Shown piece by piece: positions 1-9,433 of a stretch of DNA of 35,331 nt. The DNA is taken from contig JAIRXF010000023.1 in assembly GCA_031268405.1 (NCBI GenBank), positions 1 to 35,331 of the forward strand. The letters are read 5' to 3'. Under the pieces are notes generated by a model. It made no database searches and was not told where the DNA came from. It was given only the letters and a program-made list of their open reading frames with translations. How positions within the stretch are numbered: the first letter of the stretch is position 1; each line of letters begins with the position of its first letter. Source of the DNA: Oscillospiraceae bacterium (GTDB taxonomy: Bacteria; Bacillota; Clostridia; Oscillospirales; Acutalibacteraceae). The translations under genes were made by a program, and so were the position numbers.

Positions 1-5
1 AATAA

Positions 6-13
6 CCTCTCCT
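6..13 (-). promoter_or_regulatory. Ribosome binding site of a leftward gene beyond the edge
   Basis: Read on the minus strand this is AGGAGAGG, a strong Shine-Dalgarno sequence lying at the left edge. It implies that a minus-strand gene starts just outside the window; nothing of that gene is visible. It pairs with the consensus promoter at 133-161. Confidence 0.6.
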
Positions 14-132
14 AAAATATAATAATTTTGGGTAATTTCAGCAAATTTTTTGACTAAATATAGGTACATTAATCGGTTAAAATCTGATTTTGTGAGATTT
101 TTACTGATTGCTTCAACTCGCCCAACGAATTA

Positions 133-161
133 ATTATAGCATATAATTTATATTTTGTCAA
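133..161 (-). promoter_or_regulatory. Consensus sigma-A promoter reading left
   Basis: On the minus strand TTGACA (161-156) is followed after exactly 17 bases by TATAAT (138-133), a perfect match to the housekeeping promoter in both hexamers. Transcription would start near 126 and give a leader of about 120 nt before the ribosome binding site at 6-13. It drives the unseen gene left of the window. Confidence 0.75.
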
Positions 162-530
162 TATTATACACAAACATTTATATTATACTGATGTATAAGT
201 GGATTCAACAAAATTCTTACTGATGCTAGTTTTATTAAATTGTATTTTTTGATAAGTAAATGGATAATTTTACAATTATTTATTCAATGCAAATAAATAA
301 CCCATTTAATGCAGTGAGATTTTTAAAGATTAGATATGTATTGCGCGAATAAATTTTGTTCGCACAAGCGATAAATTTCCTCGGTGTGCAAATTTATAAT
401 AGTTGCAATCCATTAAATGGTGCAGCCGATCGATTTTTCTAATTAGTTATAATGACTATTTTCGGTTGATGAGTTTATTTTTTGCCGTGATTGTTTGCTT
501 TATCTGCAAAAGCAAAATTTAAGAATTAAG
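162..530. other. Non-coding stretch with nested inverted repeats
   Basis: No convincing gene lies here. It holds an exact 10-bp inverted repeat (302-311 with 411-420) that encloses a 9-bp hairpin with one mismatch (341-349 with 359-367). A second hairpin (494-501 with 509-516) lies just past the end of nrnA. The nested pair could form a structured RNA or an operator; I recognise no known riboswitch or small RNA. The hairpin at 494-516 has no U-tract in the nrnA direction, so it is a poor terminator. Confidence 0.35.
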
Positions 531-1526
531 TTAATACAGATTTTTTTTTACTTCATTCAATACCTTTTTTTTAACATCTTCAAGTGTGCCAGAAATCGCA
601 CAGCCCGCTGCGTTTATATGACCTCCACCGCCGAATTTTTCGCACAAATTTGCGGCGTTTATGGGATTTTCTGTTCTAAGAGAGATTTTATAAAAATTTT
701 CATCTTCTTCTCGAATTGAAATTCCTACAAGTACACTCTTAATTTGACGAGGTATGCATGAAAAACAATGAGCGTCTTCTTTATTGGTATTGCTTTCTAA
801 CATCATTTTTTTTGTTATGACAATCATGGCGCATTTCTGATCAAAAAAGAATTCTAAACTGCCCAAGACAAAATAGTTGAGTTTCATTTGCTCTTTCGTT
901 TTAGAATCAAAAATATTTTTACTTATGAAACTGTTATTTACTCCAATTTTTAGTAATTGTGCAACTATTTCGTGTGTTTTCGGCGTGACATTGGGGTGCC
1001 TAAAACCGCCTGTATCCGTCAATATACCCGTATAAATGCACTTTGCTATTTCAAGATCAAGTAATTTTAGCGATTTTACAACTTCGTAAATAATTTCAGT
1101 AGTTGCAGAAGCTGATTCATCTACGAATGAATAAGTAGAAAAAATTTTACAGGAATGATGGTGATCTATCGACATATCGATATTTACCAGTTTTTTTAGT
1201 GATTTTCCCAGGAGATCCCTATCTGCGACGTCGACGCTTAGAATGAACTCATTTTTCGAAATATGTAAGTTGCTATCGTAGGAGCTGGCCAGCTCAAATA
1301 TGTCATCATCAAGTTTTTTCACAGAATTTTTGCTTAAAAATTCAAAATTTTTAGGAAAAGGATCATTGCAAAGAATTCGGCATTTTTTGCTCATTTTTTT
1401 TAGAAGATTAAAAATGGCAAGCGAGGATCCAATAGCATCTCCATCTGGATTGCTGTGCGGAATTATAATGAAATTATCTTTGCAACTTAAAATTTCGCAA
1501 ATATCTAAAATCTGCTGATTTGTCAT
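531..1526 (-). CDS. nrnA: DHH/DHHA1 phosphoesterase, NanoRNase/pAp phosphatase
   Basis: A 331-residue cytoplasmic DHH-family phosphoesterase. NrnA enzymes degrade 2-5 nt RNA and dephosphorylate 3'-phosphoadenosine 5'-phosphate, using two metal ions. The N-terminal motif HSNPDGDAIGSSLA (about residues 24-37), the DVADRD motif near 100 and DHHHS near 120 are the expected metal ligands. The C-terminal DHHA1 substrate-binding motif FGGGGHINAAGC is near 300. Length is normal for the family. The ATG at 1526 follows a GGAG site. It lies 89 nt downstream of rbfA on the same strand, the usual Firmicute order (rbfA then nrnA), so the two are probably cotranscribed. truB and ribF, which often follow, are absent: 530 bp of non-coding DNA come next. 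Confidence 0.9.
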   Translation of the reverse strand: MTNQQILDICEILSCKDNFIIIPHSNPDGDAIGSSLAIFNLLKKMSKKCRILCNDPFPKNFEFLSKNSVKKLDDDIFELASSYDSNLHISKNEFILSVDVADRDLLGKSLKKLVNIDMSIDHHHSCKIFSTYSFVDESASATTEIIYEVVKSLKLLDLEIAKCIYTGILTDTGGFRHPNVTPKTHEIVAQLLKIGVNNSFISKNIFDSKTKEQMKLNYFVLGSLEFFFDQKCAMIVITKKMMLESNTNKEDAHCFSCIPRQIKSVLVGISIREEDENFYKISLRTENPINAANLCEKFGGGGHINAAGCAISGTLEDVKKKVLNEVKKNLY

Positions 1527-1615
1527 AAATTCTCCAATTTTTATAAATTTAATCTGAGATTTTCTTGAAATTTCAGTTATTAATAGGTAAAATGCCGCTT
1601 GGTTCGAATGTTTTT

Positions 1616-1951
1616 TTAAATCTCTTTAAATATTTTCTCAAGTTTTGCTCCGTATTCTATGGAGTTTGTTTTTAAAAATTTAATTTCTGGAGTACGTCTG
1701 AGTTTTAAACGCAAAGCAAGCTCCCGTCGAACAAATCCAGAGGCAGATTCCAGAGCTCTGAATGTTTTACGGGAGCTTTTTTCATCCCCCATTATACTTA
1801 AATAAACACGACACACAGCCAAATCCGACGTCACATAAATTCTTACAACACTTACTAAATTTTGTATTTGGGGGTTATTCAAATCTCTTAATATAAAACT
1901 AATCTCTCTTTTAATATCTGACGATATTCGATCTATTTTATGAACAGACAT
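1616..1951 (-). CDS. rbfA: Ribosome-binding factor A
   Basis: A 111-residue protein with the single KH-like fold of RbfA, which binds the 30S subunit and helps mature the 5' end of 16S rRNA. Recognisable features are the N-terminal RISSDIKREISFILRD helix, the strand VRIYVTSDLAVCRVYLSI, and the C-terminal LRRTPEIKF...SIEYG segment. Length is typical. ATG start at 1951 with an AAAGGA site about 12 nt upstream, slightly far. In most Firmicutes infB lies directly upstream; here there is instead a 314-bp gap and then ylmC, so the nusA-infB-rbfA unit is broken. A candidate extended -10 promoter lies at 1987-1995. Confidence 0.9.
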   Translation of the reverse strand: MSVHKIDRISSDIKREISFILRDLNNPQIQNLVSVVRIYVTSDLAVCRVYLSIMGDEKSSRKTFRALESASGFVRRELALRLKLRRTPEIKFLKTNSIEYGAKLEKIFKEI

Positions 1952-2265
1952 ATAATTACCGTGTCCTTTATGATTACTTTAACAAGATTGTATCATATCT
2001 TAGATGTATTTTGCTAATGAAATTTTGTTTATAGGTTTAACAAATTTATGCACTATGATTTGATTATTTGCAATTTCAAATACACTGCCGACAATAATAT
2101 ATGTTGCGATTGATGTATGAATCATTCATGAATTTACTTAGATAATTTTCATTAAAAACAGCTTAATTTTTCAGTTATTTGGCCTTTTAACTACAGAAAT
2201 CATTGTTTTGTGCGATATTTTTTAGCATTAGTAAATTGGGCGGTTTGTTGTATTTTGGGTCAATT
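1952..2265. other. Intergenic stretch between ylmC and rbfA
   Basis: No gene seen. It contains the putative rbfA promoter (1987-1995) and a perfect 13-nt palindrome, ATGAATCATTCAT, at 2117-2129 that could be an operator. No clear intrinsic terminator for ylmC was found. Confidence 0.4.
1987..1995 (-). promoter_or_regulatory. Extended -10 promoter for rbfA-nrnA
   Basis: On the minus strand TGATACAAT forms an extended -10 (TGn plus TACAAT), about 40 nt before the rbfA start. The same 11-mer, TATGATACAAT, recurs upstream of prs. The -35 region is poor, as is common for extended -10 promoters. Confidence 0.45.
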
Positions 2266-2565
2266 TTAATCCCAATCAGATGTTATTCCTTTTAGAAATC
2301 TAAAATTTTTTCGTGGCTTATAAAAATCTGTCTCGTGAGAAACAAGAACTATATCTTCGCCTATTACTTTTACTTCTTCCCAAAGAATTACGATATCGTC
2401 CCGTCGACCGAATATACCCCAAAATCTCAATCCACCGTATACAATTATGGCTTGAGTTTGACCGCTTTCCATGTCTATTTCAATATCGCAAATACTTCCA
2501 AGTCTGTTTCCATTTTTAATATTAACTACTTCTTTGTGTTTGATGTCGGATATTCTACAGTTCAA
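2266..2565 (-). CDS. ylmC: YlmC/YmxH family PRC-barrel protein
   Basis: A PRC-barrel protein of the YlmC/YmxH family, found in nearly all spore-forming Firmicutes; its function is poorly defined. The family core is clear: KEVVNIKNGNRLGSICDIEI, then a hydrophobic strand, FWGIFGRRDDIVILWEEVK, and VIGEDIVLV. I place the start at the TTG at 2565, giving 99 residues, because AAGGAGG (2573-2579) lies 7 nt upstream and family members begin a few residues before this motif. An in-frame ATG at 2634 would add 23 residues with no ribosome binding site and would overlap the promoter of the ATPase gene. The C-terminal 15 or so residues extend beyond the usual family end. Divergent from the ATPase gene. 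Confidence 0.85.
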   Translation of the reverse strand: MNCRISDIKHKEVVNIKNGNRLGSICDIEIDMESGQTQAIIVYGGLRFWGIFGRRDDIVILWEEVKVIGEDIVLVSHETDFYKPRKNFRFLKGITSDWD

Positions 2566-2611
2566 ACTTTTGCCTCCTTGATAAACAAAACGATAAGATT
2601 TTGTTTTGTAT

Positions 2612-2640
2612 TTGACAATACAATTATATGACAATAGAAT
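2612..2640 (+). promoter_or_regulatory. Sigma-A promoter of the P-type ATPase gene
   Basis: TTGACA (2612-2617), 17-nt spacer, TAGAAT (2635-2640), giving a leader of about 40 nt. A perfect minus-strand TATAAT (2628-2623) overlaps the spacer and may serve ylmC, although its -35 is poor. The two genes thus seem to share overlapping divergent promoters. Confidence 0.65.
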
Positions 2641-2686
2641 TAAATGTAGTGTTGTTTAAGATATTATTATAAAAAGTAGTGAGCAC

Positions 2687-5056
2687 ATGAAAAGATATAA
2701 TCCCTCGCCTTCACAAGGATTAAGTGATTCTCAAGTTCAGCAGCGCATAAATGAGGGGCTTGAAAATGCAAACACATCGGTTCCCACTAAAAGCTTTTCG
2801 ACCATAATAAGAGAAAATCTTTTTACTCTTTTCAACATAATAAATTTTATTTTAGCTTTAGCAATTATAATGGTTAAATCTTATAAAAATATGCTTTTTA
2901 TGGGTGTTGTGATTTCAAATTTAATAATTGGAGCTTTTCAAGAAATCAGAGCAAAAAGAGCCGTTGATAGTTTATCTTTGATGTCTTCTGCTAAAGCGAA
3001 AGTTATAAGAAATTCAATTAAAAAACAAATAGAGCTTGAAAAAATTGTACTTGATGATGTTATTTTTTTAAGTACCGGTGATCAAGTGCCTGCGGATTGT
3101 ATAATTTGCGAGGGTTTCTGTGAAGTTAATGAATCCCTTTTGACTGGGGAATCTGATTCTATAGTTAAAAAGCATTCTGATTTACTTCTTTCTGGAAGTT
3201 TCGTTGTGAGCGGTCATTGCAAGGCCAAGGCGGAGAAAGTGGGGGAGGCTAGTTACGTTTCTGCGGTTTCTAAAGATGCCAAATATGTTAAAAAAATAAA
3301 TTCAAAAATATCTTCTACATTTAGAAAAATTATGTTGGTGCTATCGATATTAATTATTCCTGTTGGAATACTTTTGTTTATAAGGCAATTAAATACACCA
3401 AATAATACTTTTCAAGAAGCCGTTGCAAAGACCGTGGCGGCTATTATAGGCATGATTCCTGAAGGCCTTGTTTTATTAACAAGCACCGTTCTTGCAGTTA
3501 GTGTAATTCGGCTTTCTAAAATCAAGGTACTGGTGCAACAGCTTTTTTGCATCGAGACGCTTGCGCGAGTTGATGTTTTGTGTCTTGACAAAACTGGAAC
3601 AATCACAGAGGGGAATATGGAACTCACCGACGTTGAGCCTTGCGGCAATTTTAAAGAGGATCAAATTACAGAAGCCCTGGTTGCTATAACAACCAATCTT
3701 AAAGATAAAAATTCCACATTTCTTGCCGTGGCGGCTAAGTATTATTCCAAAAAAACAAAAACCGCAGACAAACTTGTGCATTTTTCATCAGAAAGAAAGT
3801 GGTCCGGCGTTTATTTTAAAAGAGGCGGTTCCTTTATTTTGGGTGCGCCGGAGTTTGTGATCAAAAATAAGACCTTGAAATTTCAACGGGATTTAGAGAT
3901 TTACGCAAAAAAGGGGCGTGTGCTGGTAGTAGCCAAATCAAACAATTGTTTTGAAGAAGATAAAAATGGAAATTTTGCCCTGCCGTTGGAAATAGAAATT
4001 CTTGGGTTTATCATATTAAAGGATAAAATCAGAAAAGATGCATCTGAAACTTTGTCATATTTTAGGGAGCAGGGGGTTAATTTAAAAATTATTTCAGGAG
4101 ACAGTGCGTCAAGTGTTGTAGCGATTGCCAAATCCGTTGGTTTCCCCCAAGATGTTAAATATATTGATATGACCGAAATAAACAACGAAAGAGATATTAA
4201 AAAAGCAGCAATAGAATGTTCTGTTTTTGGCAGGGTTTCTCCGATGCAGAAAAAACAAATAATTTGCGCGCTTAAAGATGAAAAACATACAGTGGCAATG
4301 ACGGGAGACGGCGTCAATGATGTTTTGGCGCTTAAGGAATCAGATTGCAGTATAGCTATGGCTTCTGGTAGCGATGCAGCTAGAAATGTTTCAGAGCTTG
4401 TGCTTTTAAACTCCGATTTTAGCACAATACCAAAGATAACAGCTGAAGGCAGAAGATGTATTAATAATATTCAGCGGTCTTCTTCATTATTTTTAGTAAA
4501 AACTATTTACTCGAGTATACTTGCCATTATATTTTTATTTGTAAAAATGCCATATCCTTTCGAACCGATTCAAATGACTCTTACAACGAGCCTTACAATA
4601 GGGATACCTTCTTTTATATTGGCGTTAGAACCCAACAAAGAAAGAATTACGGGTAATTTTTTCTTTAATATTATGGGAAAGTCTCTTCCCGGAGCAATAA
4701 CTGTAATTGTAAACGTATTTCTGCTCAATATTATAGCCCACTATTTTGGTATGAATGAACAACATATTTCAGCTGTGAGCGTAATTTTGACAGCTTTTAC
4801 AGGATTTTTAGTACTTTATAATGTTTGCTTGCCGTTTAATTGGCTTAGATACACACTTTTTGGAAGTTTAGTTGCGACTTTTATAGTTGCTGTAATTTTT
4901 CCCAAAACAGGAGAATTTTTTTCAATAGCAAAGATTGGAGTTTCCGAGTTTTTGGTTTTATCGGGACTGATGCTTCTTTCATTTTTGGTTTGGAGGGGTA
5001 TACTCGACAGTTTAAAAATTATTTTTAAAAAATTCCCCGATTCTTCTAAGGTTTAA
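2687..5056 (+). CDS. Cation-translocating P-type ATPase (CtpE-like)
   Basis: A 789-residue integral membrane ion pump. Visible in order: actuator domain with the TGES loop (near residue 154), TM4 with the PEGL motif (IIGMIPEGLVLL) typical of P2-type pumps, the phosphorylation site DKTGTIT (Asp near 302), the nucleotide-binding domain, and the hinge motif MTGDGVNDVLALK. Four to six hydrophobic segments follow. The C-terminal part with PFEPIQMTL, TIGIPSFILALEPN and a short tail resembles mycobacterial CtpE, a calcium transporter; there is no heavy-metal CxxC domain and no CPC in TM4. Calcium or another divalent cation is therefore the likely substrate, by family resemblance only. Stand-alone gene with its own promoter, converging on mutS2; I found no clear terminator between them. 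Confidence 0.85.
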   Translation: MKRYNPSPSQGLSDSQVQQRINEGLENANTSVPTKSFSTIIRENLFTLFNIINFILALAIIMVKSYKNMLFMGVVISNLIIGAFQEIRAKRAVDSLSLMSSAKAKVIRNSIKKQIELEKIVLDDVIFLSTGDQVPADCIICEGFCEVNESLLTGESDSIVKKHSDLLLSGSFVVSGHCKAKAEKVGEASYVSAVSKDAKYVKKINSKISSTFRKIMLVLSILIIPVGILLFIRQLNTPNNTFQEAVAKTVAAIIGMIPEGLVLLTSTVLAVSVIRLSKIKVLVQQLFCIETLARVDVLCLDKTGTITEGNMELTDVEPCGNFKEDQITEALVAITTNLKDKNSTFLAVAAKYYSKKTKTADKLVHFSSERKWSGVYFKRGGSFILGAPEFVIKNKTLKFQRDLEIYAKKGRVLVVAKSNNCFEEDKNGNFALPLEIEILGFIILKDKIRKDASETLSYFREQGVNLKIISGDSASSVVAIAKSVGFPQDVKYIDMTEINNERDIKKAAIECSVFGRVSPMQKKQIICALKDEKHTVAMTGDGVNDVLALKESDCSIAMASGSDAARNVSELVLLNSDFSTIPKITAEGRRCINNIQRSSSLFLVKTIYSSILAIIFLFVKMPYPFEPIQMTLTTSLTIGIPSFILALEPNKERITGNFFFNIMGKSLPGAITVIVNVFLLNIIAHYFGMNEQHISAVSVILTAFTGFLVLYNVCLPFNWLRYTLFGSLVATFIVAVIFPKTGEFFSIAKIGVSEFLVLSGLMLLSFLVWRGILDSLKIIFKKFPDSSKV

Positions 5057-5258
5057 ACAAGGCTTTATTTTGATAAATCAGTAAAATCTTAAGTGGTTTG
5101 CAACTACATTTGTGTAATTTTGTTCTGCGGAGGATTAATTTTCGGAAAAGAAATACAGCGACTGCTTTGTGTTATAGTATTTTAAAAGAAAAACAAAAAA
5201 TTTAAACGAGCACAGTATTTTTAAAGTTAATTAGCCTTGCGACACAATAATTAGAGGT

Positions 5259-7628
5259 TTAAATTAATTGAGCTACGGTTACACCAATACCTCCTTCGCC
5301 ATATTTCCCCGGGCGAAAGCTTTTTATGTGAGCGTGATAACTTAAATGATTTGCAACCTCTCGCATTAAAACCATAGTTCCCTTTCCGTGTATAATTCTA
5401 ATTTCGTTTACGCCGGAAAGCAAGGCAGAATCTATGAATCTGTCGAGTTCTTCTATAGCTTCTAAGGAATAATATCCCCTTAAATCAAGTTCCGATACCG
5501 CTGTTATTCGCTTTCTTCTAACGTGTTTTGTAGAGACATTTCCTTTTTTATTTTTAAAAATATCCGATTTATCCAACAACTTAAGCTGAGAAATATTAAC
5601 CTTCAATTTAACGCTTCCGGTATCAACGGTGACTGTATCGTTTTTATCCAATTCTAAAACTGTAGCTTGTTTTTTTATATCGACAATTAAAACATTATCT
5701 CCAATTTTTAAATTTTCGGGAGTTTTGTGTCTGCTTTCGATTTTATTTTCTTCGAGCAGCGATTCATCTAAAATTTTAATATTTTTTCGGAGTTTTGTTT
5801 TATCAAGAACGGCTAGACTACCTTTTGATTTTATTTTTTTAAGTTCCAAAAGGAATTCTGTAGCCTCCTTTCTTGCTTTTAATATTATTTCTCGAGATTT
5901 TAGTTTTGAATTTTCTAAAAAAGTATCAGATTGATTTTTTATGTTTTTTTTCTCAGTTAATATTTCATTTTTCATTATTTTGGCTTGATGAAGTAGTTTT
6001 TCAAGTTCTTTGTTTTTTGTTTCAATTTCTTCTCTTTTTATTTCTAATGATTCAATTATAAAGTCTAATTTTTGGGTTTCTAAAGACATGAATTTACGGG
6101 CTTTTTCAATTATTTCTTCTTTTATTCCCAGTCGTTTTGATATTTCAAAAGCATTGGAACGCCCCGGAATACCGGTTATTAGTTTATAAGTTGGCATTAA
6201 GGTTTTTACATCAAATTCGCAGCAAGCATTTTGAACTCCCTTCGATGAAAAAGCATATTCTTTGAGTGCGGGATAATGAGTTGTAACCATGATTTTGGCC
6301 TTTTTGCCGCGTAAATATTCTACGATTGACAAAGCAAGGGCGGCGCCCTGTTCCGGGTCTGTTCCGGCCCCAAGTTCGTCAAGAAGCACAAGACTGGTGT
6401 GATCTGCAAATTTAATTATTTGTACCAATTTTGAGATGTGCCCCGAAAAAGTAGATAAAGACTGCTCTATACTTTGTTCGTCTCCTATATCAACAAATAT
6501 TTTATCAAAAATACAGATTTCACTGCCATCTTCTGCGGGGATCATTAATCCAAGTTTTGCCATAATAACAAAAATTCCAACAATTTTTATAGATACAGTT
6601 TTTCCACCCGTATTTGGACCCGTTATCATTAAACAATCAATATTACCACCAAACGAAACATCTATGGGAACAACTTTTTCTTGATCTATTAATGGATGTC
6701 TAGCTTTTTTTAACGCGGTTACGCCAGAATCATTAAGTTTTGGGGGTACAGCTCTCATTTTTTTAGCGAGCCGAGCTCTTGAAAAAATCATATCTAACTT
6801 TACCAATAATTCGTAGTCTAAAAGTAGAAAATCAGAAAAATTTGCAACTTCCTCCGAGATTTTAGATAAAATTCTTTCTATTTCTCTTCTTTCCTGCAGA
6901 CGTAAAGATGCGATTTGATTGTTGGCATCAAGTACTTGTTTGGGTTCTATAAAAACAGTAGCTCCGCTTGACGAAGTGTCGTGTAAAAAGCCCTCCATTT
7001 CGGATCTAAACTCAGCTTTAATTGGAATTACAAAGCGAGAATTTCTAACAGTTATAATAGATTCTTGCAAAAATTTTTGATAACGCGAAGATCTTATTAT
7101 ATCTTCGAGAATTTCACGTATTTTAGAAGAAAGTGCCCGTTCTTTATTTCTTAAAGAAAAAAGCTCCGAAGATGCAGAATCTGCAATTTCTTCTTCGGAA
7201 ATTATAGAAGAATCTATTTTGACAAAAAGCTGCTTATTAGGAGAGAGTGAAGATATTTTATCAGATAAAACATCGGAGAAATTGTCTAAATTTTTATACC
7301 AATTTAAGATGTTTTCTACAGAAAAAAGCACGCCTTTAATATCCAAAAGTTCTTTCGGAGAAAGAGATGCTTGATGTTTTGCTCTTTTAAGATGAGATTT
7401 TATGTTTTTTATATTTCCAATTGGTATATCACCGAAGTTTGATAAAGCATCAAATGCTGCATGTGTTTCTTTTAAAAGTTCAGAAGTGCGTTCAAAGGAT
7501 ACGTCGATATTTAATTTTCGAGTATTAACTTTTGCCTCTTTACACATGCAAACTTCCGAAAGTAGATCTAAGATTTCATGGAGCCCCAGACTTTCAATAC
7601 CTAAATTTTTGCAATTATCGTTTTTCAT
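5259..7628 (-). CDS. mutS2: Endonuclease MutS2
   Basis: A 789-residue MutS homologue of the MutS2 type, close to the usual 780-790. It has the clamp/lever region, then an ABC-type ATPase with Walker A TGPNTGGKT near residue 337 and the signature and Walker B region (LLDELGAGTDPEQGAA). A long coiled coil of Lys and Glu follows (about 520-620), and a C-terminal Smr nuclease domain begins at LDLRGYYS with the HGKG motif. The mismatch-sensing N-terminal domain of MutS is lacking, as expected. The family acts in ribosome collision rescue and in suppressing recombination. It is last in a leftward unit with recO (17-nt gap). Confidence 0.95.
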   Translation of the reverse strand: MKNDNCKNLGIESLGLHEILDLLSEVCMCKEAKVNTRKLNIDVSFERTSELLKETHAAFDALSNFGDIPIGNIKNIKSHLKRAKHQASLSPKELLDIKGVLFSVENILNWYKNLDNFSDVLSDKISSLSPNKQLFVKIDSSIISEEEIADSASSELFSLRNKERALSSKIREILEDIIRSSRYQKFLQESIITVRNSRFVIPIKAEFRSEMEGFLHDTSSSGATVFIEPKQVLDANNQIASLRLQERREIERILSKISEEVANFSDFLLLDYELLVKLDMIFSRARLAKKMRAVPPKLNDSGVTALKKARHPLIDQEKVVPIDVSFGGNIDCLMITGPNTGGKTVSIKIVGIFVIMAKLGLMIPAEDGSEICIFDKIFVDIGDEQSIEQSLSTFSGHISKLVQIIKFADHTSLVLLDELGAGTDPEQGAALALSIVEYLRGKKAKIMVTTHYPALKEYAFSSKGVQNACCEFDVKTLMPTYKLITGIPGRSNAFEISKRLGIKEEIIEKARKFMSLETQKLDFIIESLEIKREEIETKNKELEKLLHQAKIMKNEILTEKKNIKNQSDTFLENSKLKSREIILKARKEATEFLLELKKIKSKGSLAVLDKTKLRKNIKILDESLLEENKIESRHKTPENLKIGDNVLIVDIKKQATVLELDKNDTVTVDTGSVKLKVNISQLKLLDKSDIFKNKKGNVSTKHVRRKRITAVSELDLRGYYSLEAIEELDRFIDSALLSGVNEIRIIHGKGTMVLMREVANHLSYHAHIKSFRPGKYGEGGIGVTVAQLI

Positions 7629-7645
7629 TATTTATAGCACATCTT

Positions 7646-8395
7646 TTATATTTTACAGATTTGTTTATAAAATACCAGGGTATTAATTTTTTTTTCAATA
7701 CAACTTATGGTATATTCTTCGCAAGTTTTGCAAAAGTTACGCTTATTTTCTTCTGATAATGAAAAATAAAAAGCTTTTTCAAGCGAAGAAGATACAATAT
7801 GTCTCAGAGCAAGTAATGTTCCTCTGGAAAGTTCAATAAATCGATTTTTTGTTGTATAAAGACATTTTTTGCAGTATATACAGCCTTCAATCGAAACCAA
7901 ATAAAACCCATCATCTTTACGAGACAAGCATTTTTTACAACAACAAAGATTCGGAGAATACCCTGATGCACATAAAATTCTAATTTCAAAAATTGATTTT
8001 AAAATAGATTTATCAAGAGTTTCTTCTAAGAGAAAATGTAAAGAGTTCAGCATGAGTCGTAAAATTTTATTTGATTCTTGAGGCTGCACAGACAGATTTA
8101 TAATTAATTCGCAAAAATATTCTGCAAGCGAGAGTTTTTCAAGATTATATCTAAGGTCAAAAAAATATTTAATTGAACACGCTTCTCCTAAGTTGTAGGA
8201 ATTCTTGGTTTTATACAAAATAAAGTCCGAGTAACAAAACAAAGAAAAGGCTGAAGAATTGCAGCGTAAAAAATTCTTAGCTCCTTTTGCGAATGCGCGA
8301 ATAAGCCCCTCTTTTTTTGTTAATATTGTTAAAAGTTTGTCTTTTTCCAAGATTGTTTGTTCAAATATCACAATCCCGCTTGTTTTTATTATCAA
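7646..8395 (-). CDS. recO: DNA repair protein RecO
   Basis: A 249-residue RecO, which loads RecA with RecR onto SSB-coated DNA. The N-terminal OB fold reads KTSGIVIFEQTILEKDKLLT, followed by LIRAFAKGAKN. A zinc finger is formed by Cys pairs around CCCKKCLSRK and GCIYCKKC. Length is normal. The start is TTG at 8395, with GAGAGAAG just upstream; no better ATG is near. It sits 59 nt after the 268-residue hypothetical gene and 17 nt before mutS2, so the three form one unit under the promoter at 9320-9348. In many Clostridia recO follows era; era is absent here. Confidence 0.93.
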   Translation of the reverse strand: MIIKTSGIVIFEQTILEKDKLLTILTKKEGLIRAFAKGAKNFLRCNSSAFSLFCYSDFILYKTKNSYNLGEACSIKYFFDLRYNLEKLSLAEYFCELIINLSVQPQESNKILRLMLNSLHFLLEETLDKSILKSIFEIRILCASGYSPNLCCCKKCLSRKDDGFYLVSIEGCIYCKKCLYTTKNRFIELSRGTLLALRHIVSSSLEKAFYFSLSEENKRNFCKTCEEYTISCIEKKINTLVFYKQICKI

Positions 8396-8454
8396 ATTTC
8401 TTCTCTCTTATCTTAAATTTTGCAAAAACACGCTGCATTGAAGTAATAAGATAA

Positions 8455-9261
8455 TCACTGTGATTTTAAACTACTAGCTATGTAGCTGTAAGTTTTTTTA
8501 ACTCTTTCTGGAGAAATTTTTTTATCTCTGATGCTTTTAGTTGCATCCCAAGCTTTTTTTAAATCATCGCCCAAATGTTCTCGAATTATTTTCTCGGATT
8601 CGTCGTCTATCGAACTTAAAATAACTATAGTTATGATTGATCTTGCGTCTAAATCTCCGGATTTATACAGTCCGTCGAATATTTCCGATATTTTTTTCAC
8701 TTTACCATTATCGGGTTGGGATTTTAGAAAATTTTTTAATTTTGGATTAATATTTTGCTTTGTGAAATTTACGAACCTAAAATTTTCATAAGCTCTTTTT
8801 TCTTCTTGTATCTCTGCTTTTAATTCTGGGAAAATATTGGCAATTCTGTTAATTAAAAACATGGGATCTGCGTCAAAATTTTCATCTTTTTTTCTCTTTT
8901 TAATATTTTTAGAAATTTTTCTAATACTATCTTTGGGTCCAGAAACTCCTACAGATTCTAAAAAATCGGTTGTTATTGCATTGATCTGTTTGTTCGCGTC
9001 TGTGGAAGAATCAAAGAGCCATTTTGATAATATCGTTTGATCATCGCAAGATTCTGGATCACAGCTTTTAAGCAAAAAAACACTAGACGAAGAGTCATAA
9101 GATAACTCGTATTTGACATTTTTCCCAATAAAAAATTCTCCTATATTTTTATTGTTTTTCTGAAATTTTTCTCTTTTAAAATCAAAAGAAGTTAGCTCAG
9201 AAGCAAACTTATCGGCTATGAGATAAAAAATTTTCTCATTATTTGCATATATATTGCTCAA
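8455..9261 (-). CDS. Conserved-looking hypothetical protein upstream of recO
   Basis: A 268-residue soluble, mostly helical, charged protein. I do not recognise the family with certainty. It has a short basic stretch (KKRKKDE) in the middle and a compact C-terminal domain containing IITIVILSSIDDESEKIIRE and LKKAWDATKSIRDKK. No signal peptide or membrane segment. The chosen TTG start at 9261 has AGAGGTG (9268-9275) 6 nt upstream; an in-frame ATG at 9315 adds 18 residues without a ribosome binding site and would lie at the transcription start predicted from the promoter at 9320-9348. First gene of the unit with recO and mutS2. Confidence 0.75.
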   Translation of the reverse strand: MSNIYANNEKIFYLIADKFASELTSFDFKREKFQKNNKNIGEFFIGKNVKYELSYDSSSSVFLLKSCDPESCDDQTILSKWLFDSSTDANKQINAITTDFLESVGVSGPKDSIRKISKNIKKRKKDENFDADPMFLINRIANIFPELKAEIQEEKRAYENFRFVNFTKQNINPKLKNFLKSQPDNGKVKKISEIFDGLYKSGDLDARSIITIVILSSIDDESEKIIREHLGDDLKKAWDATKSIRDKKISPERVKKTYSYIASSLKSQ

Positions 9262-9319
9262 AATAAACACCTCTTTTTTAATAAAAAATTTATCGAATAA
9301 AACAAAACCACACAAGAAT

Positions 9320-9348
9320 ATTTTAACACATATAAAGCAATATGTAAA
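9320..9348 (-). promoter_or_regulatory. Promoter of the hypothetical-recO-mutS2 unit
   Basis: On the minus strand TTTACA (9348-9343), 17-nt spacer, TAAAAT (9325-9320), with TGTG just before the -10. Predicted start near 9313, about 50 nt before the TTG start codon at 9261. Confidence 0.65.
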
Positions 9349-9433
9349 AATGTAAAATTCTAGGTGTCGTTCAAAATTCTAATATTCAGTAACGTATTTA
9401 AGATTTTTTGAAGAGCTTGATAATTAAGCAGTT

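Noticed and set aside
494..516. Hairpin after nrnA as its terminator
   Set aside because: The stem is AT-rich and no U tract follows in the direction of nrnA transcription.
5057..5258. Terminator between the convergent ATPase and mutS2 genes
   Set aside because: One is expected, but I could not find a stem with a T run that I would defend.
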